From Nitrospirales bacterium (GTDB lineage Bacteria > Nitrospirota > Nitrospiria > Nitrospirales > UBA8639): a stretch of 64,000 nt of DNA. The number at the start of each line of letters is the position of its first letter. Position 1 is the stretch's first letter. A program made the position numbers and the translations under genes. Below are positions 17,992-27,586 of this stretch, one piece after another. The notes beneath the pieces are model-generated. The model was not told where the DNA came from. It saw only the letters and a program-made list of their open reading frames with translations, and did no database searches. The stretch is from the NCBI GenBank assembly GCA_021603905.1, contig BQIU01000006.1, forward strand, positions 34,708 to 98,707. Direction: 5' to 3'.

Positions 17992-19428
17992 ATGCAAATC
18001 CGACGAAAAATATTAATTGACAGCCTTAAGGGTATTGACCTTATCCTCTTAGGCCTCGCTTTCTCTCTTTCAGTGGCCATTGCTTATACCCCGTCAGGAA
18101 ATATTTCTTTTAGCGATTTTTTTGCCATTCGAGTCAAAGTTGAAAACATTATCTTCGTCAGTGCCATGGTTATTCTCTGGCACAGTATTTTTTCGTTTTT
18201 TCAAATCTATGAATCTCGACGACTTTCTACCCTGAAGGATGAATGCCTTGACCTGCTCAAGGCCATGTCACTCGCCACCTTCGTCTTGGTGACAGCATCT
18301 GTAATTTTTAACGTTGAGATCATTACGCAAGGATTTGTTCTAGCATTTTGGAGTAGTGGATTGATCCTCATCGTTGGCAGTCGGCTCGTCCTCAGATTTG
18401 CCTTAAAACAAGCGAGGCTGAATGGACGAAACATTCGGAACATTTTGATCGCCGGAACAAACCCCCGGGCAATACAATTTGCACGGGATATTCAAGCGAA
18501 ACCTGAATTGGGGTATAATCTTGTTGGATTTTTAGATGAACCCTGGGCTGGAACGGATCATTTCAAGCAAACGGGTAACGCCATTGTCTCAGATTTCAAG
18601 AATTTTCAAAGTTTTCTGAGGTGTTTTATCATTGATGAAGTGATGATCGCGCTCCCAGTGAAATCGTACTATGCACAGGCCGCGCAGATCGTCGAGCAAT
18701 GTGAAGAGCAGGGCGTACTCATTCGGGTCTTGGGAAATATGTTTTCGCCAAAGTTTGCACACGAACGAGTCGAACATTTTGGTACGCATTCACTGTTGAC
18801 ACTCCAACCCGGAGCGCTTGGAGATCAAGCTTTTTTCTTTAAGCGAATTATCGACATTCTCGTATCATTGCCTATTCTGTTGATGTTGCTTCCATTTTTT
18901 GTCCTCATCGCTATTGCGATTAAGATATCGGGAAAAGGTCCAATCTTTTTTGCTCAAAACCGAATAGGTCGGAATAAACGCCAATTCCGTCTATTTAAAT
19001 TTCGAACCATGGTCCCTGGTGCAGAAAAGATGCTCAAGGATATTGAGCATCTGAATGAAGTCGAAGGGGCAGCCTTCAAAATTGAAGATGATCCTCGACT
19101 CACTTCGATAGGACGATTGTTGCGAAAAACTAGCATCGATGAGCTTCCGCAATTATGGAACGTGTTAAAAGGCGATATGAGCTTAGTGGGTCCTCGTCCA
19201 TTACCTATTCGTGACTTTGAAGAGTTCACCGAAGATTGGCACCGTCGTCGCTTTAGTGTTCCCCCTGGGATCACATGTTTGTGGCAGGTGAATGGCCGAA
19301 GTCGGCTCTCTTTTGAAAAATGGATGGAGCTTGACATGCAATATATTGATCAATGGACGCTGTGGCTTGATCTCAAAATCCTGCTAAAAACTATTCCCGT
19401 TGTGCTCAGAGGAACAGGGGCCGCATAA
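17992..19428 (+). CDS. Polyprenyl-phosphate phosphoglycosyltransferase (EPS initiation)
   Basis: 478 residues. Four or five hydrophobic segments in the N-terminal third are followed by a nucleotide-binding-like region (NILIAGTNPRAIQFARDI) and then the bacterial sugar transferase domain. This has a membrane hairpin (IIDILVSLPILLMLLPFFVL), the FRLFKFRTM motif, and DELPQLWNVLKGDMSLVGPRP from residue 383. These are hallmarks of the WbaP/EpsL/WcaJ family, which moves a sugar-1-phosphate from a UDP-sugar to undecaprenyl phosphate at the inner membrane and so starts the repeat unit. It is the first gene of the island and is followed after 27 bp by gmd. The sugar cannot be read from sequence. Confidence 0.9.
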   Translation: MQIRRKILIDSLKGIDLILLGLAFSLSVAIAYTPSGNISFSDFFAIRVKVENIIFVSAMVILWHSIFSFFQIYESRRLSTLKDECLDLLKAMSLATFVLVTASVIFNVEIITQGFVLAFWSSGLILIVGSRLVLRFALKQARLNGRNIRNILIAGTNPRAIQFARDIQAKPELGYNLVGFLDEPWAGTDHFKQTGNAIVSDFKNFQSFLRCFIIDEVMIALPVKSYYAQAAQIVEQCEEQGVLIRVLGNMFSPKFAHERVEHFGTHSLLTLQPGALGDQAFFFKRIIDILVSLPILLMLLPFFVLIAIAIKISGKGPIFFAQNRIGRNKRQFRLFKFRTMVPGAEKMLKDIEHLNEVEGAAFKIEDDPRLTSIGRLLRKTSIDELPQLWNVLKGDMSLVGPRPLPIRDFEEFTEDWHRRRFSVPPGITCLWQVNGRSRLSFEKWMELDMQYIDQWTLWLDLKILLKTIPVVLRGTGAA

Positions 19429-19455
19429 TTAACCAAAGAGAAACCTTACAATACT

Positions 19456-20502
19456 ATGGCAAACGTTGCATTAATTACCGGAATCACGGGACAAGACGGA
19501 TCATATCTTTGTGAGCTTCTGCTTTCAAAAGGGTATGAAGTACATGGATTGATTCGACGAGCCAGCACCTTTAACACCAATCGAATTGACCATGTGTACT
19601 TAGATCCGCACCACCCTCAGGCTCGGCTCTTTCTCCATTATGGCGATCTTGTGGATTCGAGTCAGCTCACACATCTGATCTATAATCTGCAGCCAACCGA
19701 GGTCTACCATCTTGGAGCTCAAAGTCATGTCAGAGTGAGTTTTGATATCCCAGAGAACACAGGCGACATTACTGGATTAGGGACGACAAGATTACTTGAA
19801 GCCATCAAACGAAGCGGGGTGAAATGTAAGTTTTATCAAGCTTCATCGAGTGAGATGTTTGGAAATTCTGCTCCTCCGCAAAGTGAGACCACGGCCTTTT
19901 ACCCTCGAAGTCCCTACGGTGCGGCTAAAGTCTATGCATATTGGATGACAGTAAACTATCGAGAGGCTAGCCAGCTATTTGCCTGCAATGGAATTTTATT
20001 TAATCATGAATCCCCAAGGCGCGGTGAAACCTTTGTGACACGCAAAATTACTAGAGCCGTGGCGAATATCGTGGCAGGAAATCAGAAGGATTTGTACTTA
20101 GGAAATCTTGATGCACAACGGGACTGGGGATTCGCACCAGAATATGTTGAAGGCATGTATCGCATGTTGCAAGTTGATGATGCCCAAGACTTTGTCCTCG
20201 GAACAGGAGAGGCTCATACCGTTCGTGAGCTTGTTGAAGAATCGTTCGGATATGTCGGACTCGACTGGCACGATTTTGTCAAGGAAGACCCAAAGTACCT
20301 CAGACCCACCGAAGTTGATGTGCTCATTGCACAACCGGAAAAATCCAAAAAGGAATTAAACTGGGAAGCACGAATTGGATTCCCCGAACTTGTCAGAATT
20401 ATGGTTGATGCTGATATGAGAATAGCTGGCATTACCGCCAAAGGTGAAGGTGATACTATTATCCAGAAGAAGTTTCTTGAAAAATGGTGGCAGGGTGATT
20501 AA
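19456..20502 (+). CDS. gmd: GDP-mannose 4,6-dehydratase
   Basis: 348 residues. Extended SDR with the NAD(P) motif [10 protein letters not shown] at about 9-18 and the characteristic Gmd segments [24 protein letters not shown] and [11 protein letters not shown] (catalytic Tyr and Lys), then [16 protein letters not shown]. It converts GDP-mannose to GDP-4-keto-6-deoxymannose, the precursor of GDP-fucose, GDP-rhamnose and similar sugars. The fcl gene about 450 bp downstream points to GDP-L-fucose as the end product. Confidence 0.95.
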   Translation: MANVALITGITGQDGSYLCELLLSKGYEVHGLIRRASTFNTNRIDHVYLDPHHPQARLFLHYGDLVDSSQLTHLIYNLQPTEVYHLGAQSHVRVSFDIPENTGDITGLGTTRLLEAIKRSGVKCKFYQASSSEMFGNSAPPQSETTAFYPRSPYGAAKVYAYWMTVNYREASQLFACNGILFNHESPRRGETFVTRKITRAVANIVAGNQKDLYLGNLDAQRDWGFAPEYVEGMYRMLQVDDAQDFVLGTGEAHTVRELVEESFGYVGLDWHDFVKEDPKYLRPTEVDVLIAQPEKSKKELNWEARIGFPELVRIMVDADMRIAGITAKGEGDTIIQKKFLEKWWQGD

Positions 20503-20948
20503 TGTAAATGAGTAAGGAGTCGCTTGAGGAGTCTAGATATTATTCTATCGCCACAAGTGATGAATCACGAGAACGTTGAAATACCTGAGTTGGCCACCAA
20601 AATCCTCAATAAGCCAATTCAACCATTCGTTTCCCTAGAATCTTGCGACGGTAAAATATATGATTGTTCGCACGGACGACAACTCATTGATTGTTTGGTC
20701 TGGATAATACCTACATTATTTCGCACAGCCTAGGGCGAGCATATACGCTCAGCCTACTTATTTTTTAACATTGATACGTCGAGTTTTCCGTAAAGTCAGT
20801 GTTAATTCTGTGTCTGTAATGCCTCCAAAGCATTAAGGTATTTTGGTATAGGCCTTGCTCAATTAAATGATGGAGAGAATTTGATTCTGACTATTCACAT
20901 GATTAATCAAGGAAAATTAAGCCTCGGCACGTCAAGGAAAATCAACTT
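20503..20948. other. Intergenic region between gmd and fcl
   Basis: 446 bases. A short open frame at 20524-20733 begins with TTG a few bases after AAGGAG, but its product has no recognisable features and I do not call it a gene. No convincing hairpin is seen. Confidence 0.35.
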
Positions 20949-21962
20949 ATGCCATCGAAAGTGTTCATGAACCCTGATAGTAAAATATATGTGGCAGGTC
21001 ATAATGGAATGGCTGGGTCTGCTATTGTCCGTAATCTGCACACCAAAAAATATACAAACCTCATTCTTAAAAACCGTCAAGAATTAGACTTGACTCGTCA
21101 AGCTGACGTTGAACAGTTTTTCTCGGTTGAAAAACCTGAATATGTGTTTCTTGCCGCCGCGAAAGTTGGCGGAATTTTGGCCAATCATACGTATCCAGCA
21201 GACTTTATTTTCCAGAATCTCACGATCCAAACACATATCCTCAATTCGGCCTATCGTCATGGCGTAAAACGGTTACTTTTCTTGGGAAGTTCATGTATCT
21301 ACCCGAAAGAATGCCCACAGCCCATGAAAGAACAGCATTTACTGAGCGGATATCTTGAGCCGACAAATGAACCCTATGCAATTGCAAAAATTGCTGGTGT
21401 TAAAATGTGTGAGGCCTATAACAGACAATATGGTACGCAATTCCTCAGCGTGATGCCGACGAATCTGTATGGAGAAGGTGACAATTTTGATCTACAGACA
21501 AGTCATGTTTTACCCGCGCTCGTGCGGAAGTTTCACGAAGGTCGTGAACAGAACACACCAGTCACTATTTGGGGAACTGGGCGTCCTCAACGTGAATTAC
21601 TTTACATTGATGATTGCGCAGAAGCCTGTGTCTTTTTAATGAATCTGCCTGCTGGGCTCTACTCTCAACTCCTTATTCATGAAGCTGGTCCCGTCATTAA
21701 TGTTGGCACTGGCGAGGGACTAACAATTGGTGAGTTGGTTGAAAAGATTATGCAGATCGTAGGCTTTGAGGGGCAAGTTAAATGGGACACGACCAAACCC
21801 GATGGGACGATGAAGAAAGTCCTTGATGTTTCGAGACTCAAAGAATTAGGTTGGCGACCTAATGTTTCTCTAAAGGACGGTATTCAAAAAACCTACAACT
21901 GGTACCAGCAACATCACAATGGAATGCAAGCGATAGAGGCAAGAACAGCCTCGATTTGCTAG
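20949..21962 (+). CDS. fcl: GDP-L-fucose synthase
   Basis: 337 residues. SDR with the motif [14 protein letters not shown] near residues 17-30, the family block [18 protein letters not shown], and the catalytic YAIAK, preceded by [14 protein letters not shown] which is almost diagnostic of Fcl/WcaG. It epimerises C3 and C5 and reduces C4 of GDP-4-keto-6-deoxymannose to give GDP-L-fucose, completing the pathway started by gmd. ATGs at 20949 and 20967 are both possible. Some bases around the start (ATCAACTT) give little ribosome-site support. Confidence 0.94.
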   Translation: MPSKVFMNPDSKIYVAGHNGMAGSAIVRNLHTKKYTNLILKNRQELDLTRQADVEQFFSVEKPEYVFLAAAKVGGILANHTYPADFIFQNLTIQTHILNSAYRHGVKRLLFLGSSCIYPKECPQPMKEQHLLSGYLEPTNEPYAIAKIAGVKMCEAYNRQYGTQFLSVMPTNLYGEGDNFDLQTSHVLPALVRKFHEGREQNTPVTIWGTGRPQRELLYIDDCAEACVFLMNLPAGLYSQLLIHEAGPVINVGTGEGLTIGELVEKIMQIVGFEGQVKWDTTKPDGTMKKVLDVSRLKELGWRPNVSLKDGIQKTYNWYQQHHNGMQAIEARTASIC

Positions 21963-22333
21963 AAGCAGGCCTTACTACTCATTATTCTCGTTCGGTGACT
22001 AGGGTACAAACAAGACTTTCTGACAAGTGTATACCTTTCTAGTACACGGTTGTCGGTGGGTATGGGCTAATAAAACTTATTCGGGTTGCTGAAGTGAATT
22101 AAATTTGCATGAACACAGTTCACAGCAATACATCAGGACTGTTTTGTTCTATGTTATCTCAGAGTTTAAAAATCTGAATGGCGATGGCAATAATCCAGGA
22201 CAATATCTCAATAGTCTGTTGAACAAGATGATCATCTAACAGCCCTATATCTGGTCATAATTTATAATTATTTTTGATAAGTACTTAGGGAGTTATCAAT
22301 TCGTTTCAAATGAAACATGAGGTGTACTAAAGC
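21963..22333. other. Intergenic region, AT-rich
   Basis: 371 bases between fcl and the UbiA-family gene. I see no open frame or strong RNA structure worth calling. Confidence 0.35.
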
Positions 22334-23335
22334 ATGTCGAAGTCAAGACGAGTTTCAGATACATTAGATTTTTGGGATTTCCCTGCTAGCTGGCGTAGCT
22401 ATGTTGCGATCATGCGGGTGGACCATTGGTTTAAAAATGTGTTTATGCTTGTTGGGGTATTCTTGGCGGTCTTTCATAATCCACACGTCTTGAGGTTGGA
22501 TAATTTCCCTGTATTGATTCTTGGCATCATGGCTACCTGCATACTTGCTTCCAGTAATTATGTTCTCAATGAAATTCAAGATGCTGAGTATGATCGTTTT
22601 CATCCAAAGAAGAAATTCCGTCCTATCCCATCTGGTTCTGTTCAAATTCATATTGCATATGCTGAATGGGTTATTCTAGCCATTCTCGGTCTAGTTCTCG
22701 CAGCCTTTGTTAATCGCTGGTTTTTGTATACTGGCGCCGCCTTATTTTTTATGGGGCTTGTCTACAATGTGAGACCTTTTCGACTCAAAGATTTGCCTTA
22801 TCTCGATGTATTATCTGAATCTGTCAACAATCCTATCCGCCTTTTGTTAGGGTGGTTCATAATGATTCCCGATCAACTGCCTTCTCTCTCACTATTACTT
22901 GCTTTTTGGTTCTTAGGTGCATTTTTTATGGCCACAAAACGATTTGCAGAATACCGCACAATTAATGACCCTAAACTTGCGGAACATTATCGAAAATCAT
23001 TTGGCTATTACTCAGAGCCACGATTACTTTCAAGTATGGTATTTTATCTCTCACTCTTTGCATTGTGCTTTGGCGTCTTTGTTATGAAGTATCATTTTGA
23101 ATTGATACTGTCCGCTCCATTCATATTAGGTTTTACGTCATATTATTTTCATATCGGTTTCAAGGAAGATAGTACAGTTCAAGCGCCAGAACATCTCTAT
23201 AAGGAAAAATGGCTTGTTTTTGGTGGGATGGTATGTGTCGTGACTGTATTTTTCCTCCTATTTACTGACATTCCTCAATTGTATGAGTGGTTTAATGTTT
23301 TATCAAACCAAGTCAGCCCATTATGGAAATTTTAA
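22334..23335 (+). CDS. UbiA-family prenyltransferase, decaprenyl-phosphate phosphoribosyltransferase-like
   Basis: 333 residues with about eight membrane helices. The metal/prenyl-diphosphate motif N79-xxx-D83-xxx-D87 is in NEIQDAEYD and is followed by HPKKKFRPIPSG. In the DPPR synthase (Rv3806c/UbiA) subgroup an equivalent HP-K-RPI-SG motif is found. That enzyme puts 5-phosphoribose from PRPP on polyprenyl phosphate, giving lipid-linked pentose for glycan synthesis. The HAD phosphatase-like gene 480 bp downstream resembles the domain often fused to such UbiA proteins, which supports the assignment. The DprE1/DprE2-type epimerases are not in this window. The exact acceptor is inference. Confidence 0.75.
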   Translation: MSKSRRVSDTLDFWDFPASWRSYVAIMRVDHWFKNVFMLVGVFLAVFHNPHVLRLDNFPVLILGIMATCILASSNYVLNEIQDAEYDRFHPKKKFRPIPSGSVQIHIAYAEWVILAILGLVLAAFVNRWFLYTGAALFFMGLVYNVRPFRLKDLPYLDVLSESVNNPIRLLLGWFIMIPDQLPSLSLLLAFWFLGAFFMATKRFAEYRTINDPKLAEHYRKSFGYYSEPRLLSSMVFYLSLFALCFGVFVMKYHFELILSAPFILGFTSYYFHIGFKEDSTVQAPEHLYKEKWLVFGGMVCVVTVFFLLFTDIPQLYEWFNVLSNQVSPLWKF

Positions 23336-23815
23336 AGGTCTTGATGATGTACGAAATACTGTTTAAGCTGTGATTATTAGCAAAATTTTGATGCCGAAAC
23401 ACTATATCTATTGCCACATATCTGACAAATTAGACAGGTTTCGAGAGATGAATGAGGAACAAGTAGGGGGAGAACCTGATAGATTGAAGTCCATACCTGT
23501 ATCTTGCATAGAGAATTACTTGATTTACACGTAGGATAGCGACAAGGATTTTTAGACACCTATCCGTCAATGGGCTTACACGAGAGACTCGTTTTCCCTA
23601 GAACCGCTATTCATTCTAGTCACTCCCATTAAAAAACTGACCAAATTTTACTCCCAAGTCTACTGGAAATCTCAAGCTGGAAGTGGGAGAGGAATGGCAG
23701 TCCGGGACAAAGCGGATAGCCAATGGTGTCTTCCGGAAAGAAGCCACTCCTGGGAAGGTGGGATCTACAGTAAAGACAAGGTAATTGTTATAGCTGATAA
23801 TTCGGTGAGGAAGAG
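23336..23815. other. Intergenic region between the UbiA and HAD genes
   Basis: 480 bases with no supported gene. Short frames on both strands give no recognisable product, and no transposase remnant could be identified. A strong Shine-Dalgarno (GAGGAAGAG) for the HAD gene is at its right end. Confidence 0.35.
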
Positions 23816-24388
23816 ATGTGTCTGGAGCCTAACCAAGAGGAAGTAGTAATAAAGGAGCGTATTCCTTTGTGTATCGACTTAGATGGAACACTTATAAAAA
23901 ACGATATATTTTGGGAATCTTTGCGTGCATTGTTGAAAAAGAATGTGTTCTATCTATTGGTTTTGCCAATTTGGTTATTGAAAGGTAAGGCTTTCGTAAA
24001 AGGGCAGGTTTCTCAAAGGGTCTCCTTAAATATTGTTGCACTTCCCTATCATGATCTTTTGCTCAATTACATTTTGAGTGAGCGGAAAACTGGAAGAAAC
24101 GTCGTACTTGCCACCGGAACTCATTATCGGATTGCTACAAAGATTGCAAAGCATTTAAATTGTTTTGACCAAGTTTTGGCCAGTAGTGACTTTGATAACC
24201 TTACTGGCAAGAGAAAGTCACGTGTCTTAGTGAAACGATATGGAAAAAGAGGTTTTGATTATGCCGGAAACAGCAGAGTAGATTTACCCATTTGGGAAAA
24301 TGCTAACAGTGCCATTATTGTGAGCGGTTCTCGAAATTTAATTGAGGCAGTTAAAAAGGTTTCGAGAGTAGAAACCATATTTTCTTAA
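23816..24388 (+). CDS. HAD-family phosphatase, UbiA-associated type
   Basis: 190 residues. HAD motif I is DLDGT (D21, D23), followed by LIKNDIFWESL. The later text VSLNIVALPYHDLLL, NVVLATGTHYRIA (motif II position), and RGFDYAGNSRVDLPIWENA (motif IV) matches the HAD domain that is commonly fused to the N-terminus of UbiA-like prenyltransferases. There it probably removes the 5-phosphate from polyprenyl-phosphoryl-5-phosphoribose. Here the two parts are separate genes in reversed order. The ATG follows GAGGAAGAG directly. Motif III lysine is presumably in GKRKSRVLVKRYG. Confidence 0.78.
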   Translation: MCLEPNQEEVVIKERIPLCIDLDGTLIKNDIFWESLRALLKKNVFYLLVLPIWLLKGKAFVKGQVSQRVSLNIVALPYHDLLLNYILSERKTGRNVVLATGTHYRIATKIAKHLNCFDQVLASSDFDNLTGKRKSRVLVKRYGKRGFDYAGNSRVDLPIWENANSAIIVSGSRNLIEAVKKVSRVETIFS

Positions 24389-24511
24389 ATCTATCAGATG
24401 TAATTCACCGAACATTACAGCGTATTGATAATGCGAGTTAGTGAAGCATATTCGTCAGGCGAATCCCTTCTCACCGAACATACACTACATTAGTCAGAAC
24501 CGGAAAATAAT

Positions 24512-26050
24512 GTGCTGAAAAAAGATGATATCGAAAAGGGAAAAGATATCTATGCTTTTCCCGTGAGTAGCGTCTTACTCATCTCCGTTACCGTTATTGC
24601 TGCAGCGTTACGAATTTACAGATTGGGCTATCAAAGTTTGTGGATGGATGAGGTACTGACGTATTTAAGCTCTAATGGTACACTCGCCCACGTCCTTTTT
24701 CAGACAGAGGTACATACCAGCATCCTCCCGTTATACTATCTTTTCGTACATGCATTTTTATACTTGGGTGAAGAAGATATAATCTTAAGAGTCCCATCTT
24801 TGATATTCGGGACACTGTCAATTCCACTTTTTTTCATGGTGGTTCGAGACATGCTAGGCTCATTGACAGGTACTATAGCTTCATTTCTGCTGGCCATCTC
24901 ACCTTTTCATATTTTTTATAGTCAAGAAGCGAGACCTTATGCGTTGTATTTATTTCTGTGTCTATTGGCGCTTTACTTGCTTCAGCAATGTTTAAATCGA
25001 GAAAACAATCATTGGTTGAAATTGGGATTCATTGTTGCGGCTGCCTCTACGTTCTATTGCCATACAACGGCAGTCCCTTTTTTAGTATTTTTAGGGCTTT
25101 ATATCATGATCACGCTCCCTAAGCAGAAATGGCGTGAATGGATTCCGACATTTCTTGGATTGGGTATCCTACTTCTTCCGGCCTTGTATCGCATTTACAC
25201 AATTCAAGTAGGCTGGGAGAGTGCTAGATCTTTTGAGGCTCCGTATCTTCTTTATATACTTTGGGCCTTTTCAACTGGCTTTTCTCTAGGACCAAACCTC
25301 ATTGAATTGCATCAGCCAGATAAAATGAAATATATCGTCCAATATTTACCTATTATTGTTCCAATCTTTATGTACGTCGTGACTATATTCGCTTTTGGTG
25401 TGTGGAAATTGTTTCGGAAAGACAAAGCCATTCTTCTCATCCTTGCCTTATTGTTTCTCTTACCAGTAATTTTTGTAGGTCTAGCAGCCATACTCAATGT
25501 TGGGCCTTTTAACACTCGGTACATCATTCCTTCTTTGCTTCCATTCTTAGTATTTGTCGCATTGGGAGTTCAGAATTTTCAAAAAAGATCATTCCAGATT
25601 GTAAGCGTATGTATATTCACAATCATCAGTATCGTTTCTTTAAATAATTATTACTTCGAAGACCATTATCATCGCGAAGATAGTCGAGGAGCCAGCCAAT
25701 TTTTGGCGGAACATGCGATACAAGGAGACTTGATCATCTGCATGGCTCCCTATACAAAAACAACTCTTCTCCATTATCTGTCATCTGCCAATAATTTCAG
25801 TGTTGTCGGGTATCCAAAGGATAACGCTTTTGTAGATCCGGTACAAATTCCTGAGGATCTTCAGAAAATCATAGCCGGACGAAATCGATTTTGGGTATTC
25901 TTTAGTCGAATTTTCCATGCTGACCCAACCGGACATTTGAAGTCACATTTGGAAAGTTTTTTTTCCCCTACGAGCAAATTTAATTCAACCGGAGTTGAAT
26001 TAATACTTTATGAGATTCCCAAAATGGTTTATCTTTCTGAACGACAATAA
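24512..26050 (+). CDS. GT39-family membrane glycosyltransferase
   Basis: 512 residues from a GTG at 24512. There are about ten to twelve membrane helices in the first 400 residues and a soluble periplasmic tail of about 120 residues. The first periplasmic loop has GYQSLWMDEVLTYLSS, with the acidic D-E pair of GT39/ArnT-like (PMT_2) enzymes, and later YSQEARPYALYLFL is typical. These enzymes use polyprenyl-phosphate-linked sugars on the periplasmic side. It could be the user of the lipid-linked pentose predicted from the UbiA and HAD genes just upstream. The acceptor is unknown. Confidence 0.85.
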   Translation: MLKKDDIEKGKDIYAFPVSSVLLISVTVIAAALRIYRLGYQSLWMDEVLTYLSSNGTLAHVLFQTEVHTSILPLYYLFVHAFLYLGEEDIILRVPSLIFGTLSIPLFFMVVRDMLGSLTGTIASFLLAISPFHIFYSQEARPYALYLFLCLLALYLLQQCLNRENNHWLKLGFIVAAASTFYCHTTAVPFLVFLGLYIMITLPKQKWREWIPTFLGLGILLLPALYRIYTIQVGWESARSFEAPYLLYILWAFSTGFSLGPNLIELHQPDKMKYIVQYLPIIVPIFMYVVTIFAFGVWKLFRKDKAILLILALLFLLPVIFVGLAAILNVGPFNTRYIIPSLLPFLVFVALGVQNFQKRSFQIVSVCIFTIISIVSLNNYYFEDHYHREDSRGASQFLAEHAIQGDLIICMAPYTKTTLLHYLSSANNFSVVGYPKDNAFVDPVQIPEDLQKIIAGRNRFWVFFSRIFHADPTGHLKSHLESFFSPTSKFNSTGVELILYEIPKMVYLSERQ

Positions 26051-26464
26051 TATAGTATGTTCACAACTTTTGAAATTATTTGATTGAAAATTAATAAAAC
26101 AATAAAAACCAAAATCTCGTCCTTAGAACGTTTTTCTCATGAAATTCCGTGAATGACATGCTGTTTCAAAGAACCAACATGGTAAGAAACATAGTTCTTG
26201 TCTAACCACCTCTTCCCTAAATTCTAAATACGCAATCTCTTTAACGTTTTTTACGAGTAGAGACTGTCACCAGAAACTAGGAATGGCCAAGCAGAATTTA
26301 ATGCAAGTTAACCGATGAAATATGGAATTATTGGAAGTAATAACTCAAGAGAACACTTATTCAATCTGATGTTATGTGAGCCAGGACTAGTCTCTCAGTG
26401 GACTCTAGTATCTTTCAATTTACTGGTGATGAATCCTAAATAAAGAAAAGAGGTTTTTCAAAAT
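26051..26464. other. Intergenic region, AT-rich
   Basis: 414 bases. A 42-codon frame at 26315-26443 starting MKYGIIGSNNSREH is not supported by any family feature. An AGAGG near 26449 may serve the next gene. Nothing else is seen. Confidence 0.35.
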
Positions 26465-27271
26465 TTGTTGTTCTTAAATCAAACATTAGACTCAAATACA
26501 CCGACATCCTGGCCACAGAAGTTTGATATTTTTGGGGTCAATGTCACGGCCACCAATTATGAAAAGGCAGTTGAACTTATCACGCAAGCTGCGCTCAATA
26601 GGGAGGCAGCGATCATTGATCCGATGCCAGTCCATGGTTTGATAGAGGCCTGTCGTGATCCAGAGCTTAAGGAGAAATTTAACAACTTTCAAATGGTCGT
26701 TCCCGATGGTCAACCGATCCGATGGGCGTTGAATCATTTCCACGCCACTGGATTAAAAGATCGTGTGTATGGACCAGAACTGACTTTGAGAGTCTGTGAA
26801 CGTGCAGCTAAAAAAGGTATAGGACTTTATCTTTTAGGAAGCACTGAGTATGTTCTTCAGCAATTTCGTTCTAAGCTTCTTCAGCTTTTCCCAAAATTGC
26901 AGATAGAAGGATACGAATCTCCTCCTTTTCGTCCGTTAACCATTCAAGAAGATCAGGAATTGGTGAGTCGTATAAATCACAGTGGCGCAGGATTAATCTT
27001 TGTGGGTTTAGGATGTCCAAAGCAAGAAATTTTTGCACATAACCATCGCGATCGTATTCATGGAGTACAGTTGTGTGTTGGAGCGGCCTTTGACTTCATC
27101 GCCGGTAACAAGAAAATGGCTCCCAAATGGATGCAACGACATGGGATAGAATGGCTATTTAGGTTATATTGTGAACCTAAGAGGTTGTGGCGTCGGTATT
27201 TAGTCACGAATACGATTTTTATTCGAAAAGTTTTGCACGCATTACTTTTCAGAGGAAAACCTACTTCGTAA
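26465..27271 (+). CDS. WecG/TagA/CpsF-family glycosyltransferase
   Basis: 268 residues from a TTG at 26465; no in-frame ATG is available before the domain begins, so a non-ATG start is needed. GT26 features: FDIFGVNVTATNYEKAVELI, the segment VVPDGQPIRWALN, the nucleotide-sugar region GIGLYLLGSTEYVL, and GAGLIFVGLGCPKQEIFAHNH, with a basic C-terminus (RLYCEPKRLWRRYL). The family adds ManNAc, ManNAcA or glucose units to lipid-linked glycan intermediates at the cytoplasmic face. It sits between GT39 and the flippase gene, as expected for repeat-unit assembly. Confidence 0.9.
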   Translation: MLFLNQTLDSNTPTSWPQKFDIFGVNVTATNYEKAVELITQAALNREAAIIDPMPVHGLIEACRDPELKEKFNNFQMVVPDGQPIRWALNHFHATGLKDRVYGPELTLRVCERAAKKGIGLYLLGSTEYVLQQFRSKLLQLFPKLQIEGYESPPFRPLTIQEDQELVSRINHSGAGLIFVGLGCPKQEIFAHNHRDRIHGVQLCVGAAFDFIAGNKKMAPKWMQRHGIEWLFRLYCEPKRLWRRYLVTNTIFIRKVLHALLFRGKPTS

Positions 27272-27586
27272 GAGGAATGCTGCACTGTTTACAGTAGAGT
27301 AAACAAATGGTGAGTCCCCAAAACGGTTAAGCTTGGGCAAGCAAGGATTCACCGGGGCACTTCTCACGAACCATTTGCTACAGGTAGACCATATTATCGT
27401 GGTCGTCGATTATGATGATCATATCGTTGAATCTAATTGTAAGTTATCGATGACTCGATTCCTGCAACCAACGATACTCTGAACGTTTCTTTCCATCCAC
27501 GTTGTATTCTCGAAGAGCTATCCAGTTTCGTCGCCTGTTGCTGAGCACGTAAGCATTTAATTGCCATTTTTTCTTTTGAAAACTAT
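27272..27586. other. Intergenic region with nested inverted repeats
   Basis: 315 bases. Directly after the preceding stop is a 7-bp hairpin (27286-27292 with 27299-27305) without a T-run. Next, CAAATGGT (27304-27311) pairs with ACCATTTG (27370-27377), and inside it GTGAG/CTCAC and CCCC/GGGG can also pair, with a small CTTG/CAAG hairpin at the tip. This could form a long imperfect stem in RNA. No known riboswitch class was recognised. Confidence 0.35.

Noticed and set aside
20524..20733. 69-codon frame after AAGGAG
   Set aside because: TTG start, no recognisable protein features and odd composition; more likely chance in an intergenic region.
26315..26443. 42-codon frame starting MKYGIIGSNN
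   Set aside because: Short, no clear Shine-Dalgarno, no conserved features; could at most be a relic.
27304..27377. Cyclic-di-GMP riboswitch
   Set aside because: The inverted repeats invite this idea near an EPS gene, but the conserved class I core bases are not present.
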